From assembly GCA_022559985.1 (NCBI GenBank), contig JAFJTR010000071.1, forward strand, positions 90,791 to 154,790: a stretch of 64,000 nucleotides of DNA, given 5' to 3'. The translations under genes and the position numbers were made by a program. The notes under the pieces are model-generated. The model was not told the origin of the DNA, ran no database searches, and saw only the letters and a list, made by a program, of their open reading frames with translations. Source of the DNA: Parastagonospora avenae f. sp. tritici 18332-5. Taxonomy: Eukaryota > Ascomycota > Dothideomycetes > Pleosporales > Phaeosphaeriaceae. Below are positions 1 through 10,794 of this stretch, piece by piece. Position 1 is the first letter of the stretch, and each line of letters begins with the position of its first letter.

Positions 1-476
1 TCATCCACCCAATCCAAAGAGTGGAACCCCGCAACGCCATACATAATCCTCGGGCTGTTGGTCGGCAGCCAAGCGATCCAGATCCTGTGGCTGAAGCAGG
101 ATCAGGGGCATAGTTTGAGGAAAGCCGAGGCGAAGATTGGGTTGCTCAGGGAGGTGGTGGAGAGGGTGCAGAGGGGCGAGGAGGTGGATGTTGAGGGGGT
201 GTTGGGGACGGGGGAGGAAGGGAGGGAGGGGGAGTGGGCGGAGAGTAAGTGTTCTTATGTTAGTGAGAGGAGGGTGATGGCTGACTTGAGACAGTATTGA
301 AGGATATGGAGAACGAAGAGGTGCTGTTTCAGAGTAAGAAGAAGAGGGCGGCGCTGAGGAGGAAGGCGGAGGAGGAAGCGGCGCGGGGGGAGAGGGATGG
401 GGAAGAGAGAAGGGTTAGCATGACGGAGGAAGGGAGGGTCAAGGTGGAGAGTGTTAATGGAGTGAGGTTCTACTGA
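1..476 (+). CDS. 3' part of small membrane/coiled-coil protein, probably mitochondrial
   Basis: The gene enters from the left edge already in frame, so its start is missing. One intron is placed at 245-294 (GTAAGT donor, GACAG acceptor); joining 244 to 295 keeps the frame open to TGA at 474-476. The visible part shows one hydrophobic helix (around YIILGLLVGSQAIQILW), then a charged helical stretch rich in Glu, Arg and Lys, and a basic/acidic C-terminus. A single membrane anchor followed by a coiled coil resembles small fungal mitochondrial inner-membrane proteins; the fungal DUF5321 family is one possibility, recalled and not tested. Function is unknown. Confidence 0.6.
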
Positions 477-774
477 GATACCAGTGCTTGGAGAAGATGT
501 GTGAGGTGGTTAAAAGAAAAGAGCAACATCATCACCAAGGAAAGGTCAAGATCGAAAGCGTTGATGTTGTATGTTGTAATTGGAGCTACCAATGCTCAGA
601 CAGGAGGGTTACCTAGCAAAAGGTATGCTCGACCCGTCTTAAGGACGATTGACGCGACGTATCGCAAACCACTCATCCATGAGCAAAAAAAGCGAAGCTC
701 GCGCGAAATGCAAAAAATAATCAACCGTAAAATCTCCAACGAGACGACCACCACATACCACCACGATGCAACGC

Positions 775-3267
775 TCACTTGCGTGCCGCCTCAACCTTGG
801 CCTTGGCCGCATCTCTGTGCTTCCTCTGGCACGCCTTCACACGCTCCCTGTTACGTATCCTCTCGTCCTCTTCTTCCTGTTCGATTTGCTTCTTCAGCTC
901 TTCCATCTGCTCCTCAGTGACAGGACGTCCTTGCTTCTTCTCAAGGACCTTCTTCACAAATGCCAGACGAACTCCGCGCTTGTTGTTACCAATGTTGTTG
1001 GACTCCTTGGTGGCCTGCCTACAAGCCGGGTTGTCGGCGACCAGCGCCAGCGTGACACCACCCCTCAGACAGTCGTCGACCACAGCCTTACTGGTCCTCA
1101 ACAAGTCGCAGATCATCGCCAGGCGCATCTCGACGCTCTGTAAGGCCTTGTCCTGAAGCTTGCCGCGCACAGTCTTCTTGTGGTATGTGTCAAGACGGTT
1201 CCAACCGCGCTCGTGGACTGCAATGGTGGCGTCGAAGATGTTGTGGGCGACAGCTTCGAGATCCTGAGTGTCCCAGAAAGGCTCATCTTCGAAGCGCCTC
1301 CGGTTGACTGATGTCGGGCCGTCGATCATGTTGGAGATATCAATCATGGCGTCGTAAATCTTGTGGACCCAGTAGTGACCTGTCGACGTGTTAGTTTCAT
1401 GCGTGATATGGAGGGCAGGTGGGTGACACTTGCGACCGTATTTCTTGACGCGCACAAGGTCTGCAGCTGGCTTGGGGGGTATCGTGATGCGCTTGCGGAA
1501 GCGACGAGCTTGGCCACCAGTCTTGAATGTGCCGCTGTACTCAGGGTACAGGGGAAGGTTGTCGGGGTCCATCTCCGGTGCCACATAGGGGATCACGGGT
1601 TCGTATGCCTCACTATTCATGCCCTCATCAGATGAGACCGATGGCGTAGGCGAGATCATTTTGATACAATCATCAGCTGACAGCTGGATGAAAGATGCAG
1701 GCTTAGCAATCGGAGCTGGACGACGGGCGCGCGACTTTCGTGCTGGCTGCTGGACTGGCTGAAGAGATTGCACAGGTGAATCGCCAGCAGGAGAAGGTTG
1801 CGAGTGGGACGGCCCAGCGGACTGAAGGAACGTCGCACTGTTCTGCAGAGGCGAGCCGCGAGTAGGGGGAGTCTGCGACGGGAACGGTGCCATGGCTTCT
1901 TCGAACATGAACATGTTGCCGTTCAGCTGAGGCGCCTGGACAGAAGATGCTTGTAGTTGAGATGGCTCAGCAGACTCATAAAACATCGCAAAGTTCTGCT
2001 GGGGTAGAACGCGAGCAGGTAGAGCCTGGGGTTGGTACGACACAGCAGACTGCTGGTACATCGCACTGTTCTGCTGAGATGTCTGTGCAGGAACTTGGGG
2101 CGAGGGCATGGGATGGGCGACCCTCAACTGGTCCATGACGTGAGCTGGGATGCTGTGAAGGTAATCATACTTTGCCTGCTGAGTGAGGCCTGGCTTGTTC
2201 AACTGAGCGGCCATATGCTTGCGGAACTTCTCTAGCTGCTGCTCTGACATGGCTGCCGGAGCGTCTGAAGTCGAGTTGGCCTGCGACTGGAGCTGGCTCA
2301 CACCGTCGCTAGACGCGATGTTGGACTCAGGTAGAGACTGTTGAAAGTTCTGGTAGGTGTTGATGGCCTGCTGCGGCTGGTCGATCAAAGTCTCCGCATC
2401 GGAGCTGAAGTGGTCTTGAGGATTATTGGCCACATGCTGCTGCTGGTCGATCAGAGTCTCTGTGTCGGAGCCGAAGTGAAAGTCGTTTTGAAATCCGCCA
2501 GCGGGGGGCAGGACTGAAGGCGCGAGGAATTGCTGATCAGTGCCTTGGATAAAGGCCCAGAGTTGCTCCCGATGCTCCAAGGACATGTCATCAGGATACA
2601 TGAATTCGTTCTGAGGTTGGTGTGCGCCAGCAAAAGTAGGGACTTCAATGTCAGATGCGTTCTGCTGAAGCTGCTCATTCTCCACGGTGAGGTCAGCGTC
2701 CGATGTAAAGTACTCTTGGACTGGAGATGCAGCAGCACTGACCGTGTCCGAGAACAGGGAGTTGGAATCGCCCTCACGCTCCTTGCCCTCCACTTGGAGG
2801 TCGACGTCTGAGGTGAAGTTCTCATCGACAGGAGTTGGAGCGGCGCTGGCCGGTGCCGAAACCAAGGGCGCGAGATCTTGCTCAGACTCGTCTAAGGCCT
2901 GGTTGTTCTGATGCTCAACGACCGGAAGCCATGCATCTGGGGCAAGCCCTTCACAGAACGCATTCATATTAGCGCTGGAGACGGCAGGGAGCTGCTGAGA
3001 GAAGACGTCTTGTTGAAGGTTGGCGGAAGACTCCAGGCCACCAAGGGCAAGTTGACCTGCGCCTGCGTAGCCGGGTGCTTGAAGCGCCTCATAGGGACCA
3101 ATGCTACAAGTGAAGGCACTCCAGTCGAAATCAAGTGGTATGGTGGTATCGAAGCCGATGTTGAAGTTGTCGTCCATCGACAGCATGCCGTCAAAGAGTT
3201 CGGCGCCAAAACCTGAAGAGCCAGTCTCAGGTTGGGCAGCCGGGGGGAGTTGATGGTTGTAAGACAT
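775..3267 (-). CDS. Large Gln/Ser/Pro-rich protein with basic C-terminus, unknown function
   Basis: An uninterrupted 830-codon frame with no need for introns. The N-terminal half is acidic and rich in Gln, Ser and Pro, including an acidic-aromatic patch near residues 25-50 of the sort found in activation domains. It contains four degenerate copies of an FxSDxxxLxx(E/D) block at roughly residues 148-300, and three copies of a QNSAM(Y/F)-like block further on. The last 250 residues are more ordered: a basic patch (RRFRKRITIPPKP), a region rich in Trp/His/Asp, and a strongly charged tail ending in RNRERVKACQRKH. The tail resembles a bZIP basic region but has no clear leucine zipper. A nuclear regulatory role is possible, but I do not recognise the family. 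Confidence 0.75.
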   Translation of the reverse strand: MSYNHQLPPAAQPETGSSGFGAELFDGMLSMDDNFNIGFDTTIPLDFDWSAFTCSIGPYEALQAPGYAGAGQLALGGLESSANLQQDVFSQQLPAVSSANMNAFCEGLAPDAWLPVVEHQNNQALDESEQDLAPLVSAPASAAPTPVDENFTSDVDLQVEGKEREGDSNSLFSDTVSAAASPVQEYFTSDADLTVENEQLQQNASDIEVPTFAGAHQPQNEFMYPDDMSLEHREQLWAFIQGTDQQFLAPSVLPPAGGFQNDFHFGSDTETLIDQQQHVANNPQDHFSSDAETLIDQPQQAINTYQNFQQSLPESNIASSDGVSQLQSQANSTSDAPAAMSEQQLEKFRKHMAAQLNKPGLTQQAKYDYLHSIPAHVMDQLRVAHPMPSPQVPAQTSQQNSAMYQQSAVSYQPQALPARVLPQQNFAMFYESAEPSQLQASSVQAPQLNGNMFMFEEAMAPFPSQTPPTRGSPLQNSATFLQSAGPSHSQPSPAGDSPVQSLQPVQQPARKSRARRPAPIAKPASFIQLSADDCIKMISPTPSVSSDEGMNSEAYEPVIPYVAPEMDPDNLPLYPEYSGTFKTGGQARRFRKRITIPPKPAADLVRVKKYGRKCHPPALHITHETNTSTGHYWVHKIYDAMIDISNMIDGPTSVNRRRFEDEPFWDTQDLEAVAHNIFDATIAVHERGWNRLDTYHKKTVRGKLQDKALQSVEMRLAMICDLLRTSKAVVDDCLRGGVTLALVADNPACRQATKESNNIGNNKRGVRLAFVKKVLEKKQGRPVTEEQMEELKKQIEQEEEDERIRNRERVKACQRKHRDAAKAKVEAARK

Positions 3268-4373
3268 ATTGGAAATCTCGTGGCGACTAGCGTCAGGAGT
3301 GTGGGTGTAAAGAGGTGTTGGGAATAGTAAAGACGACCGGCGTCAATGAAAAGTTCGCAGAACGTAAGAATCGGAGAATAAAGAGTTGAGTTGAGCTTGC
3401 AGAAAAGAGTTTATAGCGAGAAGAAGGCAGTAGCAAGGCAGAAACTTTATCTAGTCGGCCTTCCAGCCCCCTCCGCGGTGAACAGTTGTGCCGGCGATGA
3501 GAGTGAGCGGTTCAATAGCCATTCTGCAGTGAGCTCTGCTTTTGCTATTATCGAACAGCTAAAGAGGAGGCTGGTGCTCGTTCAATTGCGCGATTTAAGT
3601 AGCGTAGCGGTGGCGAAGAGCGGACAATAGCTTTGACGGTGTGCGGAGGGTGCGTGGTGGTGGACCTTCACCTTCACCAGAGACAGAGCAGCCGGTACAT
3701 CCGCACCTTGGATCTTGGCCTTTTTAGGAGCGAGATTGAGAAACCCTATGATAAAAAGATGCACTAGAAGACTGAGATGTTAGATAGATATTTAATTATC
3801 TTGAGCCTCGTATGTATGTGACCCATTCACCTTGCACACCTGGACACGAGCTAGAGTGAGGTCTCGCAAGCGACTTTCGCAGATCGAATGACTGGAGGGC
3901 CCGCGCAACAGCTTGAATTTACTGATAGTTGAGATGTACTATGGCTTAGATGGCTAGCTACAGAATTGGCATCGGATGAAGGAGTGACACGCGGGCTAAC
4001 TGCTCTCAGGCGTCAAGAGTGACCGGTCCTCGGAGGTGTAGACGGCCTTGGAGGCAGATGCAATCACGATCGATAATTCACAGATCATTTGTATCTGCCT
4101 AGTCCCTTCCCGATTCGTCTCCTGCCGCTATATCGCGCCTTCCTCGTCGGAACATCGCGCCTTCGTGACGTGACCTACGTCAACCCGTCGGCTACCAACT
4201 GACACGCTCAACCGCCCACGCCCACACACACATCGCTCAGATAACTCGATACCATATAACCGCTTGACTCGAAGAGTACTGCTGTAGAGCAGCCAAGCTG
4301 GCGTTCAAAGCTAGACCCCGAAGTGGCCGGCGCAGTGAGTTTCGCGCAACTCCAAGACTTATTCGGTGACTGA
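3268..4373. other. Intergenic, divergent between two unknown genes
   Basis: 1.1 kb separating two head-to-head genes, so it should hold both promoters and 5' leaders. Only short chance frames occur (for example 3391-3630). No repeat, RNA gene or recognisable motif was found. Confidence 0.6.
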
Positions 4374-6806
4374 ATGCCTCCAGCTCGCCGTGCCCCTGCT
4401 CTTGTGCACAAAAATAAGGGAAGAATGCCGTTCGGAACGCCTACGAACGTCGACAGCTCCTCTCATTCCCATATCCGAGTTGTGCCTCGACCCGACAACG
4501 AGCAAGATCCCGAGGACGACTACGACAACTGGACCCCAACCTACAAGTCGCAGTCACTTCTCCAGTTGAGAACTACCAAGCAGCACGGAGAAACACAGGA
4601 AGGTCCCGCTGTCGAGTCTCCTGTGCCTACAAAGACGTTCGCAGATATGGCGCGCCGCTTCTGTCCCGTCGACAACGAGCATGTCTCTGAGCCACCACCA
4701 CACTCTATGGCTGGCATAATCAAGCTTCAGCCCCAACGAAAGATAGTACAAGATCCGTGGAAGCCGGTGCAGACCAGTGAGCTCAGTGTGGCCTGTGAGA
4801 ATGCTTCCTCAACAGCCGAGAACTTGGAACGTCTGCTCCACGTCAACAACTCGCCGCCGCCGACTTTCATGTCAACTTCTCCAGAGCTGTTGCGCTACAA
4901 TCGCTCAACGAAAAATCTTCAAACCTCCCAAGACCTTGCACAGCACCGCCTCATCAACGAGGGCGCGAATCACTTCCCACAAATCCTTGCCGCACAGGGC
5001 CCAGGCCAGGCAAGCACGTCGACGGAAGCCCACACCAGTGGCAGCGACCGGTATACAGAGCTCTTTGGCAAACTGCCTGACCAGATTCACCTGCACGAAG
5101 AACTGGGCGAGTTCGATGGCCAAGTCGTCTTCATCGGTCATCCGAATCGCGACGTTTCAGCACATCAGTGGTCAGCCGCCTCGTTCCAGTGGGAGAGTAT
5201 TGGCAGATACACCTACTCCCGTGACAAAGTCGAGGGGTCATTGGCATCTGAGCGGCTGAGAGGTATAGATCTGTCTCGTGACGCTCTGTTGCACTTCAAG
5301 ATGGCCGCCGAGGACAGAGAGAAGGATGTCATGCAGATCAACTTCCCTCAAGAAGAAGTTGGTATGGTTCAGAGCATGTTCCCAAATATCGTGCACGTAA
5401 AAGAGACATCTCATGCCTCAGCGGAAGCCAGCCGGGAAGTGATTCAGGATAGTGGGTGCCATAGAAGCCAGGGTCATTCTTCCGGACAGACCGCCAAGAC
5501 AACTTCTGATCCCGCGCACGATCTCGTCAAGAAGGAAGATCTCGACGATCCTTTCGTTTCAAAAACAAACTCCACGCAAGGCAAACAACCCAGCCGCACT
5601 TTCCCTAGGTTTGATTTTGCAGAGGTGAAAGGTTCCCTTGATCTCAGATATGAGTTTCCCGCTCCGACACACGCGCCGGACCAGAGCGTCTCCGTGACCG
5701 CGGCACAACGACAGGGCGACCCAAGCACTGCTCGCGATGGATCACGACTGGCGCAGCCAAGTCTTCGCGATATTGGGTTCGGTGAGGAAGCAGCCAGCGG
5801 GGTTGCCTTTTCCGATGGGCAGAGCAGTTCATCTCGCAAGCCCGCAGCGCACTCGTCCCCAGAGATTGTGGGTGTGTACCAAAAGCCTGGAAGTCGCATT
5901 TCTACAACAGCCGAGTATATGAAGCTTCTGGATGCTCCAGTCCAGGGACGTATGATCCCAAGATTCGAAGGATTGCAACCTACGGCTAGATCTTTGTTCC
6001 CTGCTCCAGGTCTGACTATCGCAAATCCCTACCGTACTGTCCCACGTATGGAGACAGCAACTCCGTCTATACCAGGGGCACTTCCCAAAACACCTGATTT
6101 GGGTCAGTCGAAGACAGATGTTAGCAGCCCGGCGGCGCTCCAGTTCAGTGACCCTGACATACTGCGACGAGAAGCGCCGGAATATGTAATTGCGAATGGA
6201 CTCAGCAAGCAAGCGCCGACAACACAGAACTTTAAGGGACCATTCTTCACGGATTCGATGCCAACAGCCAACGACCCCACGGCATCACTTTTCACCCACG
6301 TGAGCGAGGAAGAGAAGCTCCGAAACTGGTATCGTGATGGCCACCGTCCAGCGCGACAGACAGAGTACGCTATGACACTCATGTCTGCTGCGGCAGCCAG
6401 CAGCAGGAGTCGCTATCCTGGTGCCACCGGCGACGCTGCAGGTAAGATTGACAACACTGAGACCAAAAACACAATTCCTTTCGTCCGGCTTTATGAAGGC
6501 TTTTCTGAGTACATCGAGGAGTATCGCAATGGGAGTGCTGGTTCCTACTTCACACGGGACTGGAAGGTGCCCCCTGCAGAGTTGCGAGACCTTGGTCCAG
6601 ATGGGAACAACAGCTTCTTTGCCGGTGCTGGGACGCCCTCAGGGAACGAGCATCTACAAGCGGCCAGTCAATATCAGGAGGTACAAGTTAGAGACTTCGC
6701 ACGAATGGTGCCTCCAAGCGAAAAGACTGGATCTCTTCCTTTCGGATCCATTGGAGACAGGAAAGGGGGCCCGGCCAAGATGGCAACGCGTGTTAGTCAG
6801 TGGTGA
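4374..6806 (+). CDS. Large, mostly disordered protein of unknown function
   Basis: A single open frame of 810 codons starting MPPARRAPALVHKNKG and ending at TGA 6804-6806. The protein is hydrophilic and rich in Ser, Thr, Pro, Asp and Glu. Two stretches look more ordered: about residues 220-330 (around DGQVVFIGHPNRDVSAHQW) and the C-terminal 150 residues (around LRNWYRDGHRPARQTEYAMT). No catalytic motif, membrane segment or signal peptide is visible. Uninterrupted length and normal coding composition argue for a real gene. I do not recognise the family. Confidence 0.75.
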   Translation: MPPARRAPALVHKNKGRMPFGTPTNVDSSSHSHIRVVPRPDNEQDPEDDYDNWTPTYKSQSLLQLRTTKQHGETQEGPAVESPVPTKTFADMARRFCPVDNEHVSEPPPHSMAGIIKLQPQRKIVQDPWKPVQTSELSVACENASSTAENLERLLHVNNSPPPTFMSTSPELLRYNRSTKNLQTSQDLAQHRLINEGANHFPQILAAQGPGQASTSTEAHTSGSDRYTELFGKLPDQIHLHEELGEFDGQVVFIGHPNRDVSAHQWSAASFQWESIGRYTYSRDKVEGSLASERLRGIDLSRDALLHFKMAAEDREKDVMQINFPQEEVGMVQSMFPNIVHVKETSHASAEASREVIQDSGCHRSQGHSSGQTAKTTSDPAHDLVKKEDLDDPFVSKTNSTQGKQPSRTFPRFDFAEVKGSLDLRYEFPAPTHAPDQSVSVTAAQRQGDPSTARDGSRLAQPSLRDIGFGEEAASGVAFSDGQSSSSRKPAAHSSPEIVGVYQKPGSRISTTAEYMKLLDAPVQGRMIPRFEGLQPTARSLFPAPGLTIANPYRTVPRMETATPSIPGALPKTPDLGQSKTDVSSPAALQFSDPDILRREAPEYVIANGLSKQAPTTQNFKGPFFTDSMPTANDPTASLFTHVSEEEKLRNWYRDGHRPARQTEYAMTLMSAAAASSRSRYPGATGDAAGKIDNTETKNTIPFVRLYEGFSEYIEEYRNGSAGSYFTRDWKVPPAELRDLGPDGNNSFFAGAGTPSGNEHLQAASQYQEVQVRDFARMVPPSEKTGSLPFGSIGDRKGGPAKMATRVSQW

Positions 6807-7180
6807 GTCTGGAGATGGTTATGGAACTGATACGGAAGACGCGGAACTGCTCAAGCCTTGTTAAGGACTGCTCTAGGTGAGGAGCCCTGGAAGCTTCATG
6901 CAAGGAGTCAACATGGTAGATGAAGCAAACCGAAGTTTGAGGAGCGCAACAAAATGAGTTTATGCAAATCCCTTGCTACATGCGTAATAATGTGAAAAGT
7001 GACAGGCGAGGGCAGTCGTGTAGTGCAGTAGATATCCGCGGACATAAGCGGACATTATCTAGTCCCACCTCAATGCGTCATTCGTCTTTTATCTCGACCA
7101 CCACCACATGCACCGCCGCCTCTCGATACCAATCATACCATTCGCCACAGCGCCCAACACTTTGCCTACCACATGCCTCG
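6807..7180. other. Intergenic, upstream of F-box gene
   Basis: 374 bases between tandem genes. The frame of the next gene extends upstream to 6962, but the extension is Ser/Thr/His-rich and lacks family character, so it is treated as leader. Nothing else seen. Confidence 0.5.
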
Positions 7181-8501
7181 ATGAGTTTCGCGAACTACCT
7201 CCCCGACGAGCTCCTCTTAGAAATCCTCGAATACGTCGAAGCATGGGAAACGCACGAGCGACAAGCGTCCCTCGCGCGCTTCTGCTGCGTCAGTCGCCAG
7301 TGGTACGATGTGGGCATTCGGAAATTGTACGAGTCGCCATATCTCTCTGGACGCGCGTATGAGTTTTTTGTGCGCACGATCTGTCCGAGTGTGATTCCGC
7401 GGATACGCCCCAGTAGTCTGGCGGGGCTGGTGAGGGTGTTGGATCTCAGCCATATTGTGCATAATAGCAATAAAGCTACTACGGCGAGTGAGTTTGTTTT
7501 CCTCTTAGACCAGTTCGGAGTCAAGCAGTAGTAAGTGCTAATAATCCGGAATAGGATTACTCGGCCGCACGAAGAACTCGTTGCAGACATTCATTGCGCC
7601 CCAGGCCTCGTTCGCGATTAATTGCTGGGCATCACTGAGCAAATGCATACGTCTCCGCATCCTCGACCTGTCCCTTGTGTCCGAAGCGATTTCCTTCCAG
7701 AGCCTCAATCAGACGATTCGTCAGCTGCCTGAGCTGCGCGAACTGTATCTCCCGCGCTGCAACTCGTCCTACGAAGCCAAGGAGAGCGCCATGAACGTGC
7801 GCTGGCCGCCGATTCTCAATCACCTCAGCCTGTCGGGGAGTGTCAGCGGTCAGTTCCTGTGGGACATGTTGCGCAGCCCGGACAACTTCCCGCCCACGCT
7901 CGCGAGCATCAGTATCCTGCATTGTCCGGGGCTCGATCATAAGGGCGTCAGACCGCTGCTGCAGAACCTAGCAAATGCATTGACGATCGTGGAACTGCGC
8001 GATCTACCCGCTGTCAAACATGGGAGGTTCAATGGAGTGCTGGACTGGTGTCCGAACCTGCACAGTCTGAGCGTCGCGCTGGATTACATCGATGCGAGAT
8101 TCGGGAATGTCCCGGACGACTGGAGCCCGGGGAGGTGGAGGGAAGCGAAACCTCTCCAAACACTCACGCTCGTGAGTTCGGGCCAGACGAGCATTGATCC
8201 GAATCGCAGCTTTACTGCCGTTGAGCTGTGGGCGCTGCTTGACGAGCGGTTCCTTGGCCGCTTGCGCTACTTGCACATTGCGCAGAGTACGGAGTGGCAT
8301 TTGGGCGACGAGGGGGCGGAGGTGGGCGCGTTGGAGTTGCTGTTGACGGATCAGTTGGATAAGGAGAGCTGGGAGCTGCGGCGGTGGCATTATGCTGATT
8401 TGCCACCTGTGCGCGAGGACATGACGTATGAGAGATGGATTAGGGAGACGAGGATGGGGCAGAGGATGAGACCGCATGTCAGGATGCTGAGGAATCGGTG
8501 A
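7181..8501 (+). CDS. F-box protein with leucine-rich-repeat-like C-terminal region
   Basis: Two exons, 7181-7487 and 7555-8501, give 417 residues. The intron (7488-7554, GTGAGT...AATAG, branch-like GCTAAT) removes in-frame stops and joins phase 1 to phase 2, restoring a continuous protein. Residues 3-45 form an F-box (LPDELLLEILEYV, then ARFCCVSRQWYDVGIRKLY). The rest has repeated Leu-rich segments such as LRILDLSLVSE, LRELYLPRC and LTIVELRDL, consistent with LRRs. F-box proteins link Skp1-Cul1 ubiquitin ligases to substrates; here the substrate is unknown. The start at 7181 was chosen because the F-box follows at once. Confidence 0.85.
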
Positions 8502-8686
8502 TAATTGATGCATTCGTTTTGTATTTTGTGCATCAGGCCAGAGCCAAACAAACTGGATATGGAAATCTAGGATAAAAGACTTTCAGAGAATCGTATTCGA
8601 ACCATCAAGTAATTGTTCGAATCCTCCAATTCGTCATACTTCGCAAGTCATGTATTCGTGCCTGGAAACCTGCCACATGGACAAGT

Positions 8687-10496
8687 CTAAGCACCGTTCG
8701 CCTTTGCGCCCTGGATGATACCACGGACACCACCCTTTCCACCAACCTCCCGATACGTAGCATTTATGCTCAAATCGGCGCCAATGTTGAGCTGGATCTC
8801 GACCTTGCCGCCCTTCTTGATGCCCCGAATAGCCGCCTCGCTAAGCACATTGCCGACCTTCCAGGTCTTTTCTCTGAGCTCCTCCTCCTCGTCGCTCTCG
8901 TCGTCTTCGCTGTCATCCTCATCGTCCGAATCATTGCTGTCCTTCTTAGGCTTGGGCTCGGCCTTAGTGACCTTGATGTGTCGCGAGCCCTCGGCGAGCT
9001 TGATCAGGACGTCGCCGCCGGCCTTGGGGGTGGCGACGATGGCGGTCCGTCGGACGGGGAGTTGGGTCTCTGCGTCGACAATGGAGTGGAAGACACCGTT
9101 GGACTCGTCGCCGGATATGCACAGGACGCCGACGGCGGTGGTCAGATGAGGGGTGACGGTGACCATGGGGTGTGTGCTCTGCTCAATGTCCTCGAGCTCG
9201 AACTCCTGGATCAGGCTGGCCTGGATAGCAGCGCCACGGACGGCAAGCTCCGAGGGGTTGATCGCGGTTGACGAGGTAGACGGCGCCATGACGGTGGTAG
9301 TCTCGGGGAAAGCTGAGCCTACCGCAGCGGCAACCTTTGGTGTATGGGAGTTTCCACCAGCGAGGATGATCTCAGTGACGTCTAGGGGATCAAGTCCAGC
9401 CTTCTCAACCGCTTGAGTGACCAGGCGGGTAAAGGCAGCAAAAAGCTTGTTGCCGAGCAGGTCGTAACGTGTGCGGTTGATGGTCGCGGTGAAGTCAACA
9501 CCACCGACCAAGCTCTCCACGGAGAAGTTGGCGGTAGTTCCTATTGAGAGCGCTTTCTTGACAGCCTCGCATTCCAGCTTCAGCTTCGCCATGGAGCGGT
9601 CGTTTTCCCGAGGGTCGCCAGCGGACTTGTGCTTCTTGATGAACTCCTTTGCGAAGTACTCAATCAGAACCTGGTCGAGCTTGAAGCCACTGACATCGTA
9701 GTCGTGCGTGGTGGCCAGGATGGTGTAGATACCGCCACGAGCGGCAATGACAGCAATGTCTGAGCGGGTGCCACCGAGGTCGGCGACAACAATAGTCTTG
9801 TCTGACACCTGGGCGCCGGGGCGGGCGTCGTATGCCAGTAGGGCAGCGGTTGGCTCGTGAATGAACTGCAAGACCTCGAGTCCAGCATCCTTGGCGGCGG
9901 CGTTGAGGGCTTCTTTTTGAGCATCGGAGAAGTTGGTGGGGACTGTGATGACGGCCGCGTTCACGTCCTTGCCCAGGTAGTCGGACGAGGACTGGCGTAA
10001 CCGCCTGAGGTGGCGCGTTGTGACCTCTCCCACGGTAATCGTGTTCTGCTTCTCTTCCTCGGTGTCGCGGACGCTGAAGGCGACGACATCGCCGTTTTCT
10101 AAGGGGTGTGCTGACTGGTGGGCGGGTGATGGGTCAATCGATTTGAAGCTGCGCGGGTCAGCACTGGTCCAGATAGTGGGAAGACAAGCCTACTCTTGGC
10201 CCAAGAAGTCGCGGAAGTAGGCGACAGTGTTCTTCGCGTTGCGGACAAGTTGGCTCTTTGCCTGCCCACCGTGAAGCTCCTCCCCCTCTACGTATGACAG
10301 AGCTGTTGGGATCTGGCGGTCTCCGTCCTCGTTGGCGATAACCTCAACTTTTCCCTCCTGTCGCTGTGTCAGTCTTTTCCCGTGTCATTTTGAGAATTTG
10401 CCGACTCACAGGAGAAGTGTAGGCGATTGAGCTGTAGGAGTTGCCAAAGGACAATCCTATGGCAACCCTCTGCGTGGGGTTATTTTGCGCGGCCAT
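8687..10496 (-). CDS. SSZ1: Hsp70-like subunit of the ribosome-associated complex (Ssz1)
   Basis: Three exons, 10410-10496, 10194-10357 and 8687-10148, with introns 10358-10409 and 10149-10193 (GTGAGT...GACAG and GTAGGC...GCGCAG). The 570-residue product starts MAAQNNPTQRVAIGLSFGNS. It has an Hsp70 ATPase fold (FIHEPTAALLAYDA, VVADLGGTRSDIAV, EIILAGGNSHTPKV) but the diverged first phosphate loop and short substrate domain of the Ssz1 branch. Known role: Ssz1 pairs with zuotin on the ribosome and assists Ssb in folding nascent chains. An acidic Asp/Glu/Ser run at about residues 482-507 separates the ATPase domain from the short C-terminal part. It is divergent from RRP40 across about 300 bases. 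Confidence 0.93.
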
Positions 10497-10794
10497 CTTT
10501 GGCGGGGCAATCGTTGCAGCAGTGTTGTGTTTTTGACCAGGTGAAAAAAGCCGAAGTTGATTTCTGGGAGGAGAGATGGAAGCAGTGGCCGCGGTAATAT
10601 GCGTGCCAATAATGTGCCCTTGGTCGTGTCTTCTTCGCGTCTAAGAAATTTCAAGGTCCAACGAAAAAGTTCGAGACATGCGCAAGTGCGCATGGGCCAC
10701 TTTACCCACGTTTCTACTAGCAGTACTAACTAACATTGACATCACGTCGGAACCACAGCAAGAACACTTCACTCCTTCTCAATCAATTGCGACA
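10497..10794. promoter_or_regulatory. Shared divergent promoter region of SSZ1 and RRP40
   Basis: 298 bases separate the two start codons, so both promoters must lie here. A 16-base inverted repeat at 10678-10693 (ATGCGC, 4-base loop, GCGCAT) is the only striking feature. Both genes serve translation or RNA handling, so co-regulation is plausible but inferred. Confidence 0.4.

Noticed and set aside
6962..7180. N-terminal extension of the F-box protein
   Set aside because: The extension is low-complexity and lacks conservation signs; the F-box begins directly after ATG 7181.
7531..7554. GTAAGT donor at 7531 as the F-box gene intron
   Set aside because: It would give a 24-nt intron and create a stop; the donor at 7488 gives a 67-nt intron and a continuous protein.
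8611..8630. B-box-like GTTCGAATCC suggesting a tRNA
   Set aside because: No A box or cloverleaf upstream; it lies in the short convergent spacer after the F-box gene.
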